A stretch of DNA of 37,267 bases from CAYRAV01 sp964422365 (GCA_964422365.1 CAYRAV010000027.1:1-37267), one strand, 5' to 3'. Shown: positions 8,465 to 17,466, counted from the stretch's first letter. Translations and numbers: made by a program. Notes: a model not told the origin generated them from the sequence alone.

Positions 8465-8571
8465 CGAAACTGTATCTGAATCGTGTCAAAAGGTTGTTTG
8501 ATACAGGATGTGAAGTAACAAAGATATGAAATGATCATATATGAAATATACATATAGAAAGAGGTAAAAAA

Positions 8572-10038
8572 ATGGGAAAAGTTAGAACAAGATTTGCGCC
8601 AAGTCCAACAGGAAGGATGCATGTAGGCAATTTAAGAACGGCATTGTATGCCTATTTAATTGCAAAACATGAAGACGGCGATTTTTTGCTTAGAATTGAA
8701 GATACGGATCAGGAGAGATTTGTAGAAGGGGCATTGGATATTATTTACCGTACGTTACAGGGAACAGGACTGATACATGATGAGGGACCTGACAAAGATG
8801 GAGGATGTGGTCCTTATGTACAAAGTGAAAGACACAAAAAGGGAATCTATTTAGAATATGCAAAGCAGCTGGTAGAAAAAGGGGAGGCATATTATTGTTT
8901 CTGTACAAAAGAACGTCTTGCATCATTAAGTACAAAGGTTGAAGAGGGCAGTGAGAAAGAAATTATACAATATGACAAGCATTGTCTGAGTTTATCAAAG
9001 GAAGAAGTAGAATCCAATCTGGCAAAAGGGATGCCATATGTGATTCGCCAGAACAATCCAAAGGATGGAACTACTACCTTTCATGATGTTATTTTTGGAG
9101 ATATTACAGTAGAAAACGCAGAGTTGGATGATATGATTTTAATAAAATCAGATGGATATCCGACTTATAACTTTTCAAATGTGGTAGATGATCATCTGAT
9201 GGGGATTACACATGTAGTAAGAGGAAACGAATATTTATCTTCTTCGCCAAAGTACAATCGTCTTTATGAAGCATTTGGCTGGGAGGTTCCGGTATATGTG
9301 CATTGCCCAATTATTACAAATGAAGAACACAAAAAATTAAGTAAAAGAAGCGGACATTCCTCTTTTGAGGATTTAATTGAACAGGGATTTTTACCAGAGG
9401 CAGTTGTAAATTTTGTAGCATTGCTCGGATGGAGTCCGGTAGATGATAAGGAGCTTTTTTCCTTAGAAGAATTAATAAAAGCCTTTGACTATCATAGAAT
9501 CAACAAAGCACCGGCTGTTTTTGATATGGTAAAATTAAGATGGATGAATGGCGAATATATGAAAGCGATGGATTTCGACAAATTTTATGAAATGGCGGAA
9601 CCATATATAAAGAAAGCTATTACAAAAGACATGGATTTCAAGAAAATTGCAAAAATGGTACAGACACGAATTGAGATTTTCCCTGATATTACAGAACATA
9701 TTGACTTTTTTGAAGAAATGCCGGAATATGATATTGCGATGTACACTCATAAGAAAATGAAAACTAATGCAGAAACATCTTTACAAGTATTAAAGGAAGT
9801 ACTGCCGGTTTTAGAAACACAGGAAGACTATAGTAATGATGCACTATATGAAAGATTATTGGCATTTATCAAAGAAAAGGGTTATAAGAATGGATATGTT
9901 ATGTGGCCGATTCGTACAGCAGTTTCAGGGAAACAGATGACTCCAGGTGGAGCAACAGAATTAATGGAAGTATTAGGAAAAGAGGAAAGTATAACACGTA
10001 TCAAAAAAGCAATTGAAAAATTGACAGAAGCACAATAA
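8572..10038 (+). CDS. gltX: Glutamyl-tRNA synthetase
   Basis: Charges tRNA-Glu (and often tRNA-Gln, in organisms that use GatCAB) with glutamate in the cytoplasm. The 488-residue length is normal for bacterial GluRS. It opens with RFAPSPTGRMHVGNLRTAL, where MHVG is the HIGH-type class I motif, and IEDTD follows. The KMSKS-type loop is KKLSKRSG near residues 254-261. The C-terminal anticodon-binding helical region ends with MWPIRTAVSGKQMTPGG, typical of the family. The start at 8572 has AGAGGT seven nt upstream. It appears monocistronic, with its own promoter at 8436-8464 and a terminator at 10048. Confidence 0.97.
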   Translation: MGKVRTRFAPSPTGRMHVGNLRTALYAYLIAKHEDGDFLLRIEDTDQERFVEGALDIIYRTLQGTGLIHDEGPDKDGGCGPYVQSERHKKGIYLEYAKQLVEKGEAYYCFCTKERLASLSTKVEEGSEKEIIQYDKHCLSLSKEEVESNLAKGMPYVIRQNNPKDGTTTFHDVIFGDITVENAELDDMILIKSDGYPTYNFSNVVDDHLMGITHVVRGNEYLSSSPKYNRLYEAFGWEVPVYVHCPIITNEEHKKLSKRSGHSSFEDLIEQGFLPEAVVNFVALLGWSPVDDKELFSLEELIKAFDYHRINKAPAVFDMVKLRWMNGEYMKAMDFDKFYEMAEPYIKKAITKDMDFKKIAKMVQTRIEIFPDITEHIDFFEEMPEYDIAMYTHKKMKTNAETSLQVLKEVLPVLETQEDYSNDALYERLLAFIKEKGYKNGYVMWPIRTAVSGKQMTPGGATELMEVLGKEESITRIKKAIEKLTEAQ

Positions 10039-10047
10039 AGGAATGGA

Positions 10048-10086
10048 AAGGACTGTTATACCAGTTTGGTTGAACAGTCCTATTTT
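10048..10086 (+). terminator. Intrinsic terminator after gltX
   Basis: AGGACTGTT (10049-10057) pairs with AACAGTCCT (10073-10081); the loop can add ACCA/TGGT pairs, and ATTTT follows. It starts 10 nt after the stop codon. Confidence 0.85.
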
Positions 10087-10157
10087 GCAAATGGAGGAAA
10101 AAATTGTAATAGAGGGAAATATTTATCTAAAGCAGGAAAAACAGTTTCAGGAAAAAT

Positions 10158-10232
10158 CTCATAAATTTGAATCAAATCTTCCACAAATTGTGGCACACAT
10201 CTTGTAACAAGCAGTTTTCAAACACGCTCTAG
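10158..10232 (+). repeat. Dispersed repeat copy C (right half only)
   Basis: From CTCATAAATTTG to the end GCAGTTTTCAAACACGCTCTAG it follows the last ~75 nt of copy A, including CACAAATTGTG and CACACATCTTGTAACAAGCA. The left half is absent. Its right end is 36 nt upstream of the helicase start codon at 10269. The short frame reading through this segment from 10091 lacks a ribosome site and is rejected as a gene. Confidence 0.85.
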
Positions 10233-10268
10233 GAGTGTAAAAAGTACGAAAATAAAGGAGGAAATCTG

Positions 10269-12101
10269 GTGCAGTTTAATCCGGCACAGCAAGCAGCGAT
10301 CGAACATTTTAAAGGACCATGTATGGTTTTGGCAGGACCAGGATCAGGGAAGACAGCTGTGATTACCCACAGAGTAAAAAAGTTAATAGAAAAATATCAG
10401 GTGCCGCCAGGAAATATTTTGGTTATTACCTTTACAAAGGCAGCAGCCACAGAAATGAAAGGCCGTTTTACAAACCTGATGGGAGGGAAAAAACTTCCAG
10501 TCTGGTTTGGAACCTTTCATGGAATATTTTTTACAATTTTAAAACATGCATATGGCTATAATGGAAATAACATATTAAGAGACAGCCAGAAAAAACAATT
10601 TTTTCGGGAAATGATAGAAAAAATAGATTTGGAAATAGAAGATGAAAATGAATTTATCTCAGATATTGAAAGTGAAATCAGTTATGTAAAAGGTGAGATG
10701 ATAGAGTTATCTAATTATTATTCCATGAATTGTGCAAAAGATGTATTTATGTATATTTATGAAGCATACAATAAATGGTTAAGAAAGTGTAATGTGATAG
10801 ATTTTGATGACATGTTGATTTATTGTTATGAACTTTTTTCCCAGAGAAAAGATATTTTAGAACAGTGGCAGAGGCAGTTTTCGTATATTTTAATTGATGA
10901 ATTTCAGGACATTAACCGGGTACAATATGAAATTGTAAAAATGCTGGCAAAACCGGAAGACAATCTGTTTATTGTAGGAGATGATGATCAGTCTATCTAT
11001 GGTTTTCGCGGAGCAAAACCGGAGTTGATGCTGGGATTTGAGCAGGTTTATCCAGAGGCAGAGAGAATAATTTTAGATATCAACTACCGCTCCTGCTCCT
11101 GTATTGTAGAAACTGCAGGAAAAGTTATCATTCATAACAAAAGGCGTTTTTCCAAAAATATTTCAGCTGTTCGTGAGCGGGGAGATGTAGTACAAATTGT
11201 AGAATTTGAGAATCTTGAGCAGGAAAACGAAAAAATCATTGCGCAGATACAGAAACGAAGAACAGAGGGAATTCCATTAGAAGAAATGGCAGTTTTATTC
11301 CGGACAAAAAACCAGCCGCGGGCACTGGTTGGAAAATTAATGGAGTATAATATTCCCTTTTCCATGAAAGAAATGCTGCCAAATATTTTTCATCACTGGA
11401 TTGCGAGGGACATTATTTCCTACATAAAAATTGGAATGGGGCACAGAGAAAGAGAATATTTTTTACGGGTATATAACAGACCAAAACGTTATATTCATAG
11501 GAGTGTGTTTGATACACCTATGATAGAGTTTGAGACGCTTTATCAATATTATGAAGATAAAAACTGGATGATAGAGAGAATTGACCAGTTTGAATATGAT
11601 ATAGTACAGATTGGGAAAATGACACCATATGCTGCCATTACTTATATTAGAAAAGGCATAGGTTATGAAGAATACTTAAGGGAATATGCGGATAGCCGAA
11701 GAATAAAGGCAGATGATTTATTAGAAACTCTGGAAGAAATTCATGAATCTTCCCGAAAATTTTCAACATTTGAGGAATGGTTTCTCTACATCGAGGAATT
11801 CGAGCAGGAATTAGAAGAGCAGAGGAGAAATCAGGCAGATAAAAAGCAGGAAGGTATCGCACTTATGACGATGCACAGTTCTAAGGGGCTGGAATTTGAA
11901 GTAGTATTCATTATAGATGTCAATGAAGAAATTACCCCTCATAAAAAGGCTGTCGTAGAAGAAGATATTGAAGAAGAACGAAGAATGTTTTATGTGGGAA
12001 TGACCCGGGCAAAACAATATTTGTATCTTTATCTTGTAAAAGAGAGATATAATAAGCAAATGTTTATGTCTCGGTTTATTGAAGAGATTGTAAAAGAATA
12101 A
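10269..12101 (+). CDS. UvrD/Rep-family (SF1A) ATP-dependent DNA helicase
   Basis: A 610-residue 3'-5' helicase-type protein of the UvrD/PcrA/Rep group. Visible motifs in order: Walker A AGPGSGKT (22-29), motif Ia VITFTKAAATEMK, motif II DEFQD, motif III GDDDQSIYGFRGA, motif IV INYRS, motif V TMHSSKGLEFEVVFI, and motif VI RRMFYVGMTRAK. It is shorter than PcrA/UvrD (~720-750 residues), with a reduced 2B region and no C-terminal extension. It may therefore be a repair-associated paralogue rather than PcrA itself. The start is GTG 10269 with AAAGGAGG ~8 nt upstream. The upstream DNA is repeat copy C. A bidirectional terminator separates it from the convergent DUF1292 gene. Confidence 0.9.
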   Translation: MQFNPAQQAAIEHFKGPCMVLAGPGSGKTAVITHRVKKLIEKYQVPPGNILVITFTKAAATEMKGRFTNLMGGKKLPVWFGTFHGIFFTILKHAYGYNGNNILRDSQKKQFFREMIEKIDLEIEDENEFISDIESEISYVKGEMIELSNYYSMNCAKDVFMYIYEAYNKWLRKCNVIDFDDMLIYCYELFSQRKDILEQWQRQFSYILIDEFQDINRVQYEIVKMLAKPEDNLFIVGDDDQSIYGFRGAKPELMLGFEQVYPEAERIILDINYRSCSCIVETAGKVIIHNKRRFSKNISAVRERGDVVQIVEFENLEQENEKIIAQIQKRRTEGIPLEEMAVLFRTKNQPRALVGKLMEYNIPFSMKEMLPNIFHHWIARDIISYIKIGMGHREREYFLRVYNRPKRYIHRSVFDTPMIEFETLYQYYEDKNWMIERIDQFEYDIVQIGKMTPYAAITYIRKGIGYEEYLREYADSRRIKADDLLETLEEIHESSRKFSTFEEWFLYIEEFEQELEEQRRNQADKKQEGIALMTMHSSKGLEFEVVFIIDVNEEITPHKKAVVEEDIEEERRMFYVGMTRAKQYLYLYLVKERYNKQMFMSRFIEEIVKE

Positions 12102-12105
12102 CAAT

Positions 12106-12136
12106 AAAAACCCCGCTTTCTGAAAGCGGGGTTTTT
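12106..12136. terminator. Bidirectional terminator between convergent genes
   Basis: A perfect 15-bp stem, AAAAACCCCGCTTTC (12106-12120) with GAAAGCGGGGTTTTT (12122-12136), and a one-base gap as written (a small loop will open in RNA). T-tracts on both strands serve both the helicase and the DUF1292 gene. Confidence 0.95.
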
Positions 12137-12147
12137 ATCCTTCTATC

Positions 12148-12483
12148 TTATTCTTTATCATCAAAGGCTTCTTCAAATTCCTGTTCATCTAATAATTCAT
12201 CAAAAGCATCTGTAACTCGGTCATATTCATCTTCATCTTCAATATTCTCTAATTCAATCTCTTGATTTTCATATTCATTGAAGCGGTAGAAAAATACTTC
12301 ACTTTCTTCTGAAAGTTCTAAATCTTCATCTTCTCCTGCTGATGGAGTAAGTGCAATATATTGCTGATCGCCCATTGGAAAAATGGCAAGAACAGCACAT
12401 TCTAATTCTGTATCATCTTCTAATTCTAAAGTAATGCTCATCTCAGTATCGTTATCAATTTGATCTAAAAATCCTTCGCTCAT
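12148..12483 (-). CDS. DUF1292 domain protein
   Basis: A small (111-residue), strongly acidic cytoplasmic protein. The beta-rich core (ITLELEDDTELECAVLAIF, then QYIALTPS, then VFFYRF) is the DUF1292 (YrzB-type) fold widespread in Firmicutes. The C-terminal third is almost all Glu/Asp (DAFDELLDEQEFEEAFDDKE). No biochemical function is established for the family. In many Firmicutes YrzB lies with yrzL and yrrK, but here it stands alone. AGAGGT lies eight nt before the ATG on the minus strand. Its leader region (12484-12690) is AT-rich with no promoter I would assign firmly. Confidence 0.85.
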   Translation of the reverse strand: MSEGFLDQIDNDTEMSITLELEDDTELECAVLAIFPMGDQQYIALTPSAGEDEDLELSEESEVFFYRFNEYENQEIELENIEDEDEYDRVTDAFDELLDEQEFEEAFDDKE

Positions 12484-12694
12484 TTTTTTACCTCTCTTTA
12501 AAGTTATTAGCCAAGTAAATGATGGATTAAGAAAAATGTATGTATATATTCTCCTAATACATTCCTATAGCTAATACAAATGTAACAGAAATGAATGAAA
12601 AAAGCAAGAAAAATAGATAAATTCATAAAAAAATTATTAAAATTAATCTAATATTTATTCGTTTTATGTCGAAATTATTTATGTCAGTTTGATA

Positions 12695-13023
12695 GTAAAG
12701 TATCTGTGGTCTGCAAACACCGGGAGACATAATGGACGAAACTAGTTGTGGGGGCAGCTGGTGTATAGGCAACATAGGTACAATATATCCGGATTGTATG
12801 GGGATATAATCCGGAAAGGAGAAAAAGGTAAAATAATAAAAGTAAGGATATATGATGTAGTAAAACATATGGGGAATAAGAACGAGCCATAAGGCTGAGA
12901 AATAATCAAGTTAAAGTATGACAAAGTACTTTATAAACAAAAATATATTGAGGTGTTTGCAGAACATAGGTACTTTGCCAAAAAAGAACAGAATTCCATT
13001 TTAAGATAGAGTTCTGTTTTTTT
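12695..13023 (+). ncRNA. Candidate structured noncoding RNA (class not recognised)
   Basis: Segment 12695-12721 pairs with 12952-12978 over 27 positions with one mismatch and three G-U pairs, closing a ~285-nt domain. Inside are further stems: 12741-12748 with 12755-12762 (8 bp, G-U included), 12789-12799 with 12804-12814 (11 bp, GGGG loop), 12885-12888 with 12893-12896, and 12912-12918 with 12927-12933. The wobble pairs are G-U on the plus strand and would be A-C mismatches on the minus strand, which favours plus-strand transcription. A terminator (12987-13023) follows at once. No credible open frame with a ribosome site exists here. The signatures of RNase P, tmRNA and SRP RNA were not seen; a 6S-like or raiA-like RNA remains possible. 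No clear promoter was found. Confidence 0.65.
12987..13023 (+). terminator. Intrinsic terminator ending the RNA candidate
   Basis: AACAGAATTC (12987-12996) pairs with GAGTTCTGTT (13009-13018) with one G-U, followed by further Ts to 13023. It begins eight nt after the closing helix of the RNA candidate. Confidence 0.8.
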
Positions 13024-13024
13024 G

Positions 13025-13041
13025 TTTCAAACACACTCTAG
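13025..13041 (+). repeat. Dispersed repeat copy E (end only)
   Basis: TTTCAAACACACTCTAG matches the inverted end of the repeat family exactly, but no interior sequence is attached on its left, where the terminator of the RNA candidate sits. Confidence 0.65.
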
Positions 13042-13082
13042 TGCAGCAGCTGCATGAATTTTCGGATATCATTTAAAGTACA

Positions 13083-13111
13083 TTGACAAACGTTATAATT
13101 GTTTTTATGAT
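13083..13111 (+). promoter_or_regulatory. Promoter for the nuclease-helicase gene
   Basis: TTGACA (13083-13088), a 17-nt spacer and TATGAT (13106-13111), about 80 nt before the TTG start at 13192. Confidence 0.75.
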
Positions 13112-13191
13112 AGAAGTGCGAGTCAAATACAGGCAGAATTGCAATTGGCTTGCTGTGGATACAGGAATAAAGAATAAATGCAGGTGTAAAA

Positions 13192-15585
13192 TTGGAAAAA
13201 AAGAAAATTGAAGCGAAAGTTGCAGTGAGACAAATTGTAGAATTTATATTAAGGCATGGAGATATTGACAGCAGTGGAATGGGATTTCGTGATCCTGATG
13301 CCATGCAGGAAGGAAACAGGCTTCACAAAAAATTGCAGAAAAAGATGGGCAGCAATTATTCAGCAGAAGTACCTTTGAGTATTACAGAAACCATCATAAC
13401 AGAATGTGCAGAAATTGTCCTTACAGTAGAAGGACGTGCAGATGGTATTATTCATCCGGTTTTAAAGGGAGAGGAAATGGAATGTATAGATGAAATCAAA
13501 GGTGTCTATCGGGAGGTCATGAAAATGAAGGAACCAGATATCCTTCATTTGGCACAGGCAAAATGTTATGCTTATATATGGGCTGATAAGAAGAATTTGG
13601 GAAAAATTGGGATTCGCATGACTTATGGAAGTCTTATCAATGATCAAATCCGCTATTTTCAATCAGAATATAAGAGGGAAACATTAAAGCAATGGTTTAT
13701 GGCACTGATCAGCGAATATGCAAAGTGGATTGAACGGGACACATTCTGGAAGGAGCATAGAAACCAGTCAGTCAAAGAAATAGAGTTTCCCTATCCCTAT
13801 CGGAAAGGGCAGAAAGAACTGGTTATAGGAGTATATCGTACGATACTAAGGGAAAAAAAGTTGTATTTGCAGGCACCTACAGGTGTAGGGAAAACATTAT
13901 CTACAGTATTTCCAAGTGTAAAAGCAATAGGAGAGGGATTAACAGATAAGATATTTTATCTTACTGCAAAAACAATTACTGTGAATGTGGCAGAGGAAGC
14001 ATTTTCTATTTTATCCTTAGAGGGATTAAAAATGAAAGTCCTTACGATAACTGCCAAAGAAAAAGTTTGTATTTTAGAGAAAGCAGAATGTAATCCGGCT
14101 GCATGTGAGAGGGCAAAGGGGCATTATGACCGCATCAATGAAGCGGTATTTGATTTATTAGAGGAACAAAATCAGATTGGCAGGGAAGTTTTGTTAGAAT
14201 ATGCGAGTAAATATCAGGTATGCCCTTTTGAATTGTGTTTGGACGCTGCGATATTCGCCGATGCAATTATATGTGATTATAATTATGCTTTTGATCCTAA
14301 TATTGCTTTGAAGCGTTTTTTTGAAGGAGCAAAAAAAGAGGATTTTTTGTTTTTGGTGGATGAAGCCCATAATCTTGTGGACAGAGGGCGTGAAATGTAT
14401 AGTGCATTGTTAATAAAAGAAGAGTTTCTAGAACGAAAAAAAGAAACAGCCGGATATAGTAAGAAATTATCAAGACGTTTTCAGGCATGTAATAATTTAA
14501 TGTTAGAATGGAAAAGGGAAACAGAGGAATTCCAGATATGGAACAATCATATATTAGAGAAGTTTATTTTAGAACTTTATCGTACTATGACAGAATGTGA
14601 GAGTTTTTTACAAGAATATACCCGGTTTGCAAAAAAAGAGGAGCTATTAAACTTATATTTTGCAATCAGGCATTTTGCAGCAATGTATGAGCGGATGGAT
14701 GAAAAATATAAGGTATATACGAGCTTTACAAGCAAAGGGGAATTTCAGGTAAAACTACAATGTATGGATCCATCAGCAAATCTTCAGATGTGTTTAGAAA
14801 AGGCAAGAAGTGCAGTATTTTTTTCTGCTACTTTTCTTCCCATTAGTTATTATAAACAACAGTTAGCCGGAACCAAAGAAGATTATGCGATTTATGCAGA
14901 CACACCCTTTGAAAAGAGAAAAAGACTGTTGCTTATTGCACAGGATGTCAGTACAAAATATACAAGAAGAAATACATGTGAATATGATAAAATCATAGAG
15001 TATGTATTAAAATTTACAGAAGCAAAGTTAGGAAATTATCTTGTATTCTTTCCTTCTTACCAGTATTTGCAGGAAATAGATAATAGGATTGTATTATATT
15101 GGAAAGAACGATTTGAGCAGACGGAAATTTTAAGGCAGACACCCGGCATGAAGGAGGAGGAAAAAGAGCAGTATCTTGCTAATTTTTTTAAAGAAGGGGA
15201 TATCCATACAAAAATCGGCTTCTGTGTTATGGGAGGTATGTTCAGCGAAGGTATTGATTTAAAAGGAAAGGCATTGATTGGTGCTATAGTTGTAGGAACA
15301 GGGCTTCCAATGGTCTGTAAAGAAAGAGAAATGTTTTTAGAGTATTACAATGAGAGAAACGGGGAAGGATTTTCTTATGCTTATCTGTATCCTGGTATGA
15401 ATAAGGTATTGCAGTCCGCAGGGAGAGTGATAAGAACAACAGAAGACACAGGAGCTATTTTACTCTTAGATGAAAGATTTATGCAAAGACAGTATCAATC
15501 ACTTTTTCCAAGAGAATGGTATCCTTATGAGGTAGTAAATAGAGAGAACATTAGTGATACATTAAAAAAGTTTTGGGAGGAATGA
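13192..15585 (+). CDS. PD-(D/E)XK nuclease fused to a DinG/XPD-type Fe-S helicase
   Basis: A 797-residue two-part protein. The N-terminal ~190 residues carry a PD-(D/E)XK nuclease core: Asp84 in EGRADG, then EIK (Glu101, Lys103), then QAKCY (Gln122, Tyr126), as in Cas4/AddB-type domains. The rest is an SF2 helicase of the DinG/XPD kind: QAPTGVGKT (Walker A), four cysteines placed for an Fe-S cluster (293, 300, 305, 344), DEAHN, SATF, EGIDLKGKA and QSAGRVIRT. The expected role is DNA repair or replication-fork processing. TTG 13192 is the only reasonable start: an in-frame TAA lies at 13168 and AGGTG sits five nt upstream. The HAD gene starts 4 nt after its stop, so the two are probably cotranscribed. 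Confidence 0.9.
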   Translation: MEKKKIEAKVAVRQIVEFILRHGDIDSSGMGFRDPDAMQEGNRLHKKLQKKMGSNYSAEVPLSITETIITECAEIVLTVEGRADGIIHPVLKGEEMECIDEIKGVYREVMKMKEPDILHLAQAKCYAYIWADKKNLGKIGIRMTYGSLINDQIRYFQSEYKRETLKQWFMALISEYAKWIERDTFWKEHRNQSVKEIEFPYPYRKGQKELVIGVYRTILREKKLYLQAPTGVGKTLSTVFPSVKAIGEGLTDKIFYLTAKTITVNVAEEAFSILSLEGLKMKVLTITAKEKVCILEKAECNPAACERAKGHYDRINEAVFDLLEEQNQIGREVLLEYASKYQVCPFELCLDAAIFADAIICDYNYAFDPNIALKRFFEGAKKEDFLFLVDEAHNLVDRGREMYSALLIKEEFLERKKETAGYSKKLSRRFQACNNLMLEWKRETEEFQIWNNHILEKFILELYRTMTECESFLQEYTRFAKKEELLNLYFAIRHFAAMYERMDEKYKVYTSFTSKGEFQVKLQCMDPSANLQMCLEKARSAVFFSATFLPISYYKQQLAGTKEDYAIYADTPFEKRKRLLLIAQDVSTKYTRRNTCEYDKIIEYVLKFTEAKLGNYLVFFPSYQYLQEIDNRIVLYWKERFEQTEILRQTPGMKEEEKEQYLANFFKEGDIHTKIGFCVMGGMFSEGIDLKGKALIGAIVVGTGLPMVCKEREMFLEYYNERNGEGFSYAYLYPGMNKVLQSAGRVIRTTEDTGAILLLDERFMQRQYQSLFPREWYPYEVVNRENISDTLKKFWEE

Positions 15586-15589
15586 TAGT

Positions 15590-16246
15590 ATGTATCAGGC
15601 AGTTATATTTGACTTAGATGGAACATTAGTAAACTCGTTGTATTCGCTGGCATATTGTGGTAATTATGCATTAGAAAGGCTGGGATTGCCGCCACAGGCA
15701 GAAGAGGCATATCAGTATTTTGCAGGTGATGGGCCAGAGGAATTGACGAAAAGAGCATTATTGGCAGCAGGCGGTTCTATAGAAGCGGATTGGGAGAAGA
15801 TGTATGCAGAATACCAGCAGATTTTCAAGACACACTGTAATGATGGTGTGAAAATATATGATGGATTAAAAGAAGTCTTAGATGCTATGAAGAGAAGAGG
15901 TACAAAATTTGCAGTAGTGACTAATAAACCACAGGAAGGTGCTGAAAAGGTAATTGGGGCGCTTTTTGGAGAAAATTACATGGATGTTGTTGTAGGTTCA
16001 AGTCCCAAACGGCCAAGAAAGCCGGACAAAGCACAAGTTATATATGCAATAGAAAGATTAGGGACTGCCAAAGAAAACTGCATGTATGTAGGAGACACTG
16101 ATGTTGACATGCAAACCGGAAAAGCAGCAGATATTTTTACGGTAGGTGTTTTATGGGGCTTTAGGGACCGGCAGGAATTAGAAAAGAACAATGCCGATGC
16201 CATAGCCGGGAATCCAGCAGAATTACAGAAAATATGGGAAAAATAA
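15590..16246 (+). CDS. HAD-superfamily hydrolase, phosphoglycolate phosphatase-like
   Basis: A 218-residue HAD phosphatase with all four motifs: FDLDGT (Asp8, Asp10), the motif II Thr in VVTNKP, the Lys in RKPDKAQ, and GDTDVDM. The helical cap after motif I places it in the Gph/PGPase-like subgroup, which dephosphorylates small phosphorylated metabolites such as 2-phosphoglycolate. Substrate cannot be fixed from sequence. It begins 4 nt after the nuclease-helicase stop, with GGGAGGAATGATAGT giving the ribosome site inside the previous gene's end. This suggests translational coupling, possibly to remove phosphoglycolate arising during DNA end repair; that link is inference. A bidirectional terminator follows. 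Confidence 0.9.
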   Translation: MYQAVIFDLDGTLVNSLYSLAYCGNYALERLGLPPQAEEAYQYFAGDGPEELTKRALLAAGGSIEADWEKMYAEYQQIFKTHCNDGVKIYDGLKEVLDAMKRRGTKFAVVTNKPQEGAEKVIGALFGENYMDVVVGSSPKRPRKPDKAQVIYAIERLGTAKENCMYVGDTDVDMQTGKAADIFTVGVLWGFRDRQELEKNNADAIAGNPAELQKIWEK

Positions 16247-16248
16247 AA

Positions 16249-16294
16249 AGAAAAAGCATTTACAGAAAAAGAATAATCTGTAAGTGCTTTTTCT
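16249..16294. terminator. Bidirectional terminator
   Basis: AGAAAAAGCATTTACAGA (16249-16266) pairs with TCTGTAAGTGCTTTTTCT (16277-16294) with one mismatch. It separates the HAD gene from the convergent LCP gene. Confidence 0.85.
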
Positions 16295-16302
16295 ACGTGT
16301 CA

Positions 16303-17466
16303 TCAATAGCCGATTTCATTACTATATTTTTGTACTGTTTCAGATGGCTCATAATTTGCTGTTCCAAACAATTGTTCATGCATTTTGGATACATTACTGC
16401 TAAGTGAAGTAGCGACAACTACAGAGGCACCATTAATGGTAGGTGTCGCATTGTCATAAGGAAACCCTTCTGCCTGATTGATATTATAGGAAAATATACC
16501 AGTACTGTAGCGTAAAATATCAGTAGAACTTAAGCTGGTATAGATTTGAGGCAGCATCTCATTTAATAGAGAATAGAGTGTTGTAATATTAGAGGACTTC
16601 GCTTTTTTTACAACAGCCTGCAATACTGTACGCTGTCTTTCTGCCCTTGTAAAATCACCACCTTTTGTATAACGTACACGGCAGTATCCGGTAGCTTGAT
16701 CGCCGTTTAATGTCTGCAGCCCTGTGCCTGGAATTTTCTTATATTTGTGTCCATTGATTTTAGCAACATCTTTTCCATAGGCATTGACATAGTCTAATTC
16801 TTCTTCTGTGATGTCAATTTCAACACCGCCTAATGCATCTACCATATTAGAAACAGCACTGAAATTAACAGTAACAAAATCATGAATGTTTAAATCAAAA
16901 TTTTTATTCACAGTATTGATCGCAAGTTCCGGACCACCATAAGCGTAGGCATGGTTAAGTTTGGTGTAGCCGTGTTCATCAATATAGACATATGTGTCAC
17001 GGTACAGAGAAGTCAGTGTGATGTCTTTTGTTTTCTTGTTCAGACTTAACACCATGATGGAATCTGTTCTGGTGGCTTCGGTCAATTCATTGGCTCTGGA
17101 ATCTACACCAAATAACAAAATATTTGTATAATTGCTGATATTTTCATCAGAAAAAGCGTTTTCCTGTATAAGATTGTCATCCATCTCATAAGTTGGAATT
17201 TTACTAATCTGGAAAAAAACAAAAGCGGTAATACCAAGAAGTATGATAAGGAGGAATTCAAAAAACAGGATAAATTTCATACGTCTTTTTTTCCTCCTCT
17301 TTTTTTTATTTTTTACAGCAGTCTTTTTTTGGGATTTTAATGGCATATTTTCCCAATCATCATCATATCTTCTAGAAGGTCTTTTGTTAGGAGAAGGTTT
17401 TTTATAGGAATATTGTATTGGTTCTGTATCTATTCGTTTTTTATGCATAATCGTTTTTTTTGACAT
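16303..17466 (-). CDS. LCP (LytR-CpsA-Psr) family cell-wall glycopolymer ligase
   Basis: A 387-residue single-pass membrane enzyme. Family members transfer lipid-linked polymers (teichoic acid, capsule or other glycan) to peptidoglycan outside the cell. The N-terminus is a basic, disordered cytoplasmic tail of ~65 residues with a KKKRRKKRRMK cluster, then a membrane helix (FILFFEFLLIILLGITAFVF). The LCP domain shows LLFGVDSR, TRTDSIMVLSL, LTSLYRDTYVYI, KLNHAYAYGG, DALGGVEIDI and RYTKGGDFTRAERQR, with the polyprenyl-phosphate-binding Arg/Asp residues in place. ATG 17466 is chosen because AGGTG lies six nt upstream; the in-frame GTG at 17475 is part of that site. A TATAAT on the minus strand (17491-17496) could be its -10. 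Confidence 0.93.
   Translation of the reverse strand: MSKKTIMHKKRIDTEPIQYSYKKPSPNKRPSRRYDDDWENMPLKSQKKTAVKNKKKRRKKRRMKFILFFEFLLIILLGITAFVFFQISKIPTYEMDDNLIQENAFSDENISNYTNILLFGVDSRANELTEATRTDSIMVLSLNKKTKDITLTSLYRDTYVYIDEHGYTKLNHAYAYGGPELAINTVNKNFDLNIHDFVTVNFSAVSNMVDALGGVEIDITEEELDYVNAYGKDVAKINGHKYKKIPGTGLQTLNGDQATGYCRVRYTKGGDFTRAERQRTVLQAVVKKAKSSNITTLYSLLNEMLPQIYTSLSSTDILRYSTGIFSYNINQAEGFPYDNATPTINGASVVVATSLSSNVSKMHEQLFGTANYEPSETVQKYSNEIGY

Noticed and set aside
8465..8571. T-box riboswitch in the gltX leader
   Set aside because: No T-box consensus, specifier hairpin or anti-terminator was seen in the ~100-nt leader.
10091..10207. A 38-codon frame between gltX and the helicase
   Set aside because: It ends inside repeat copy C, in a frame created by the repeat, and has no ribosome site.
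12623..12924. Minus-strand frames of 60-81 codons over the RNA candidate
   Set aside because: They overlap each other in different frames, have no ribosome sites and cover the strongly structured segment.
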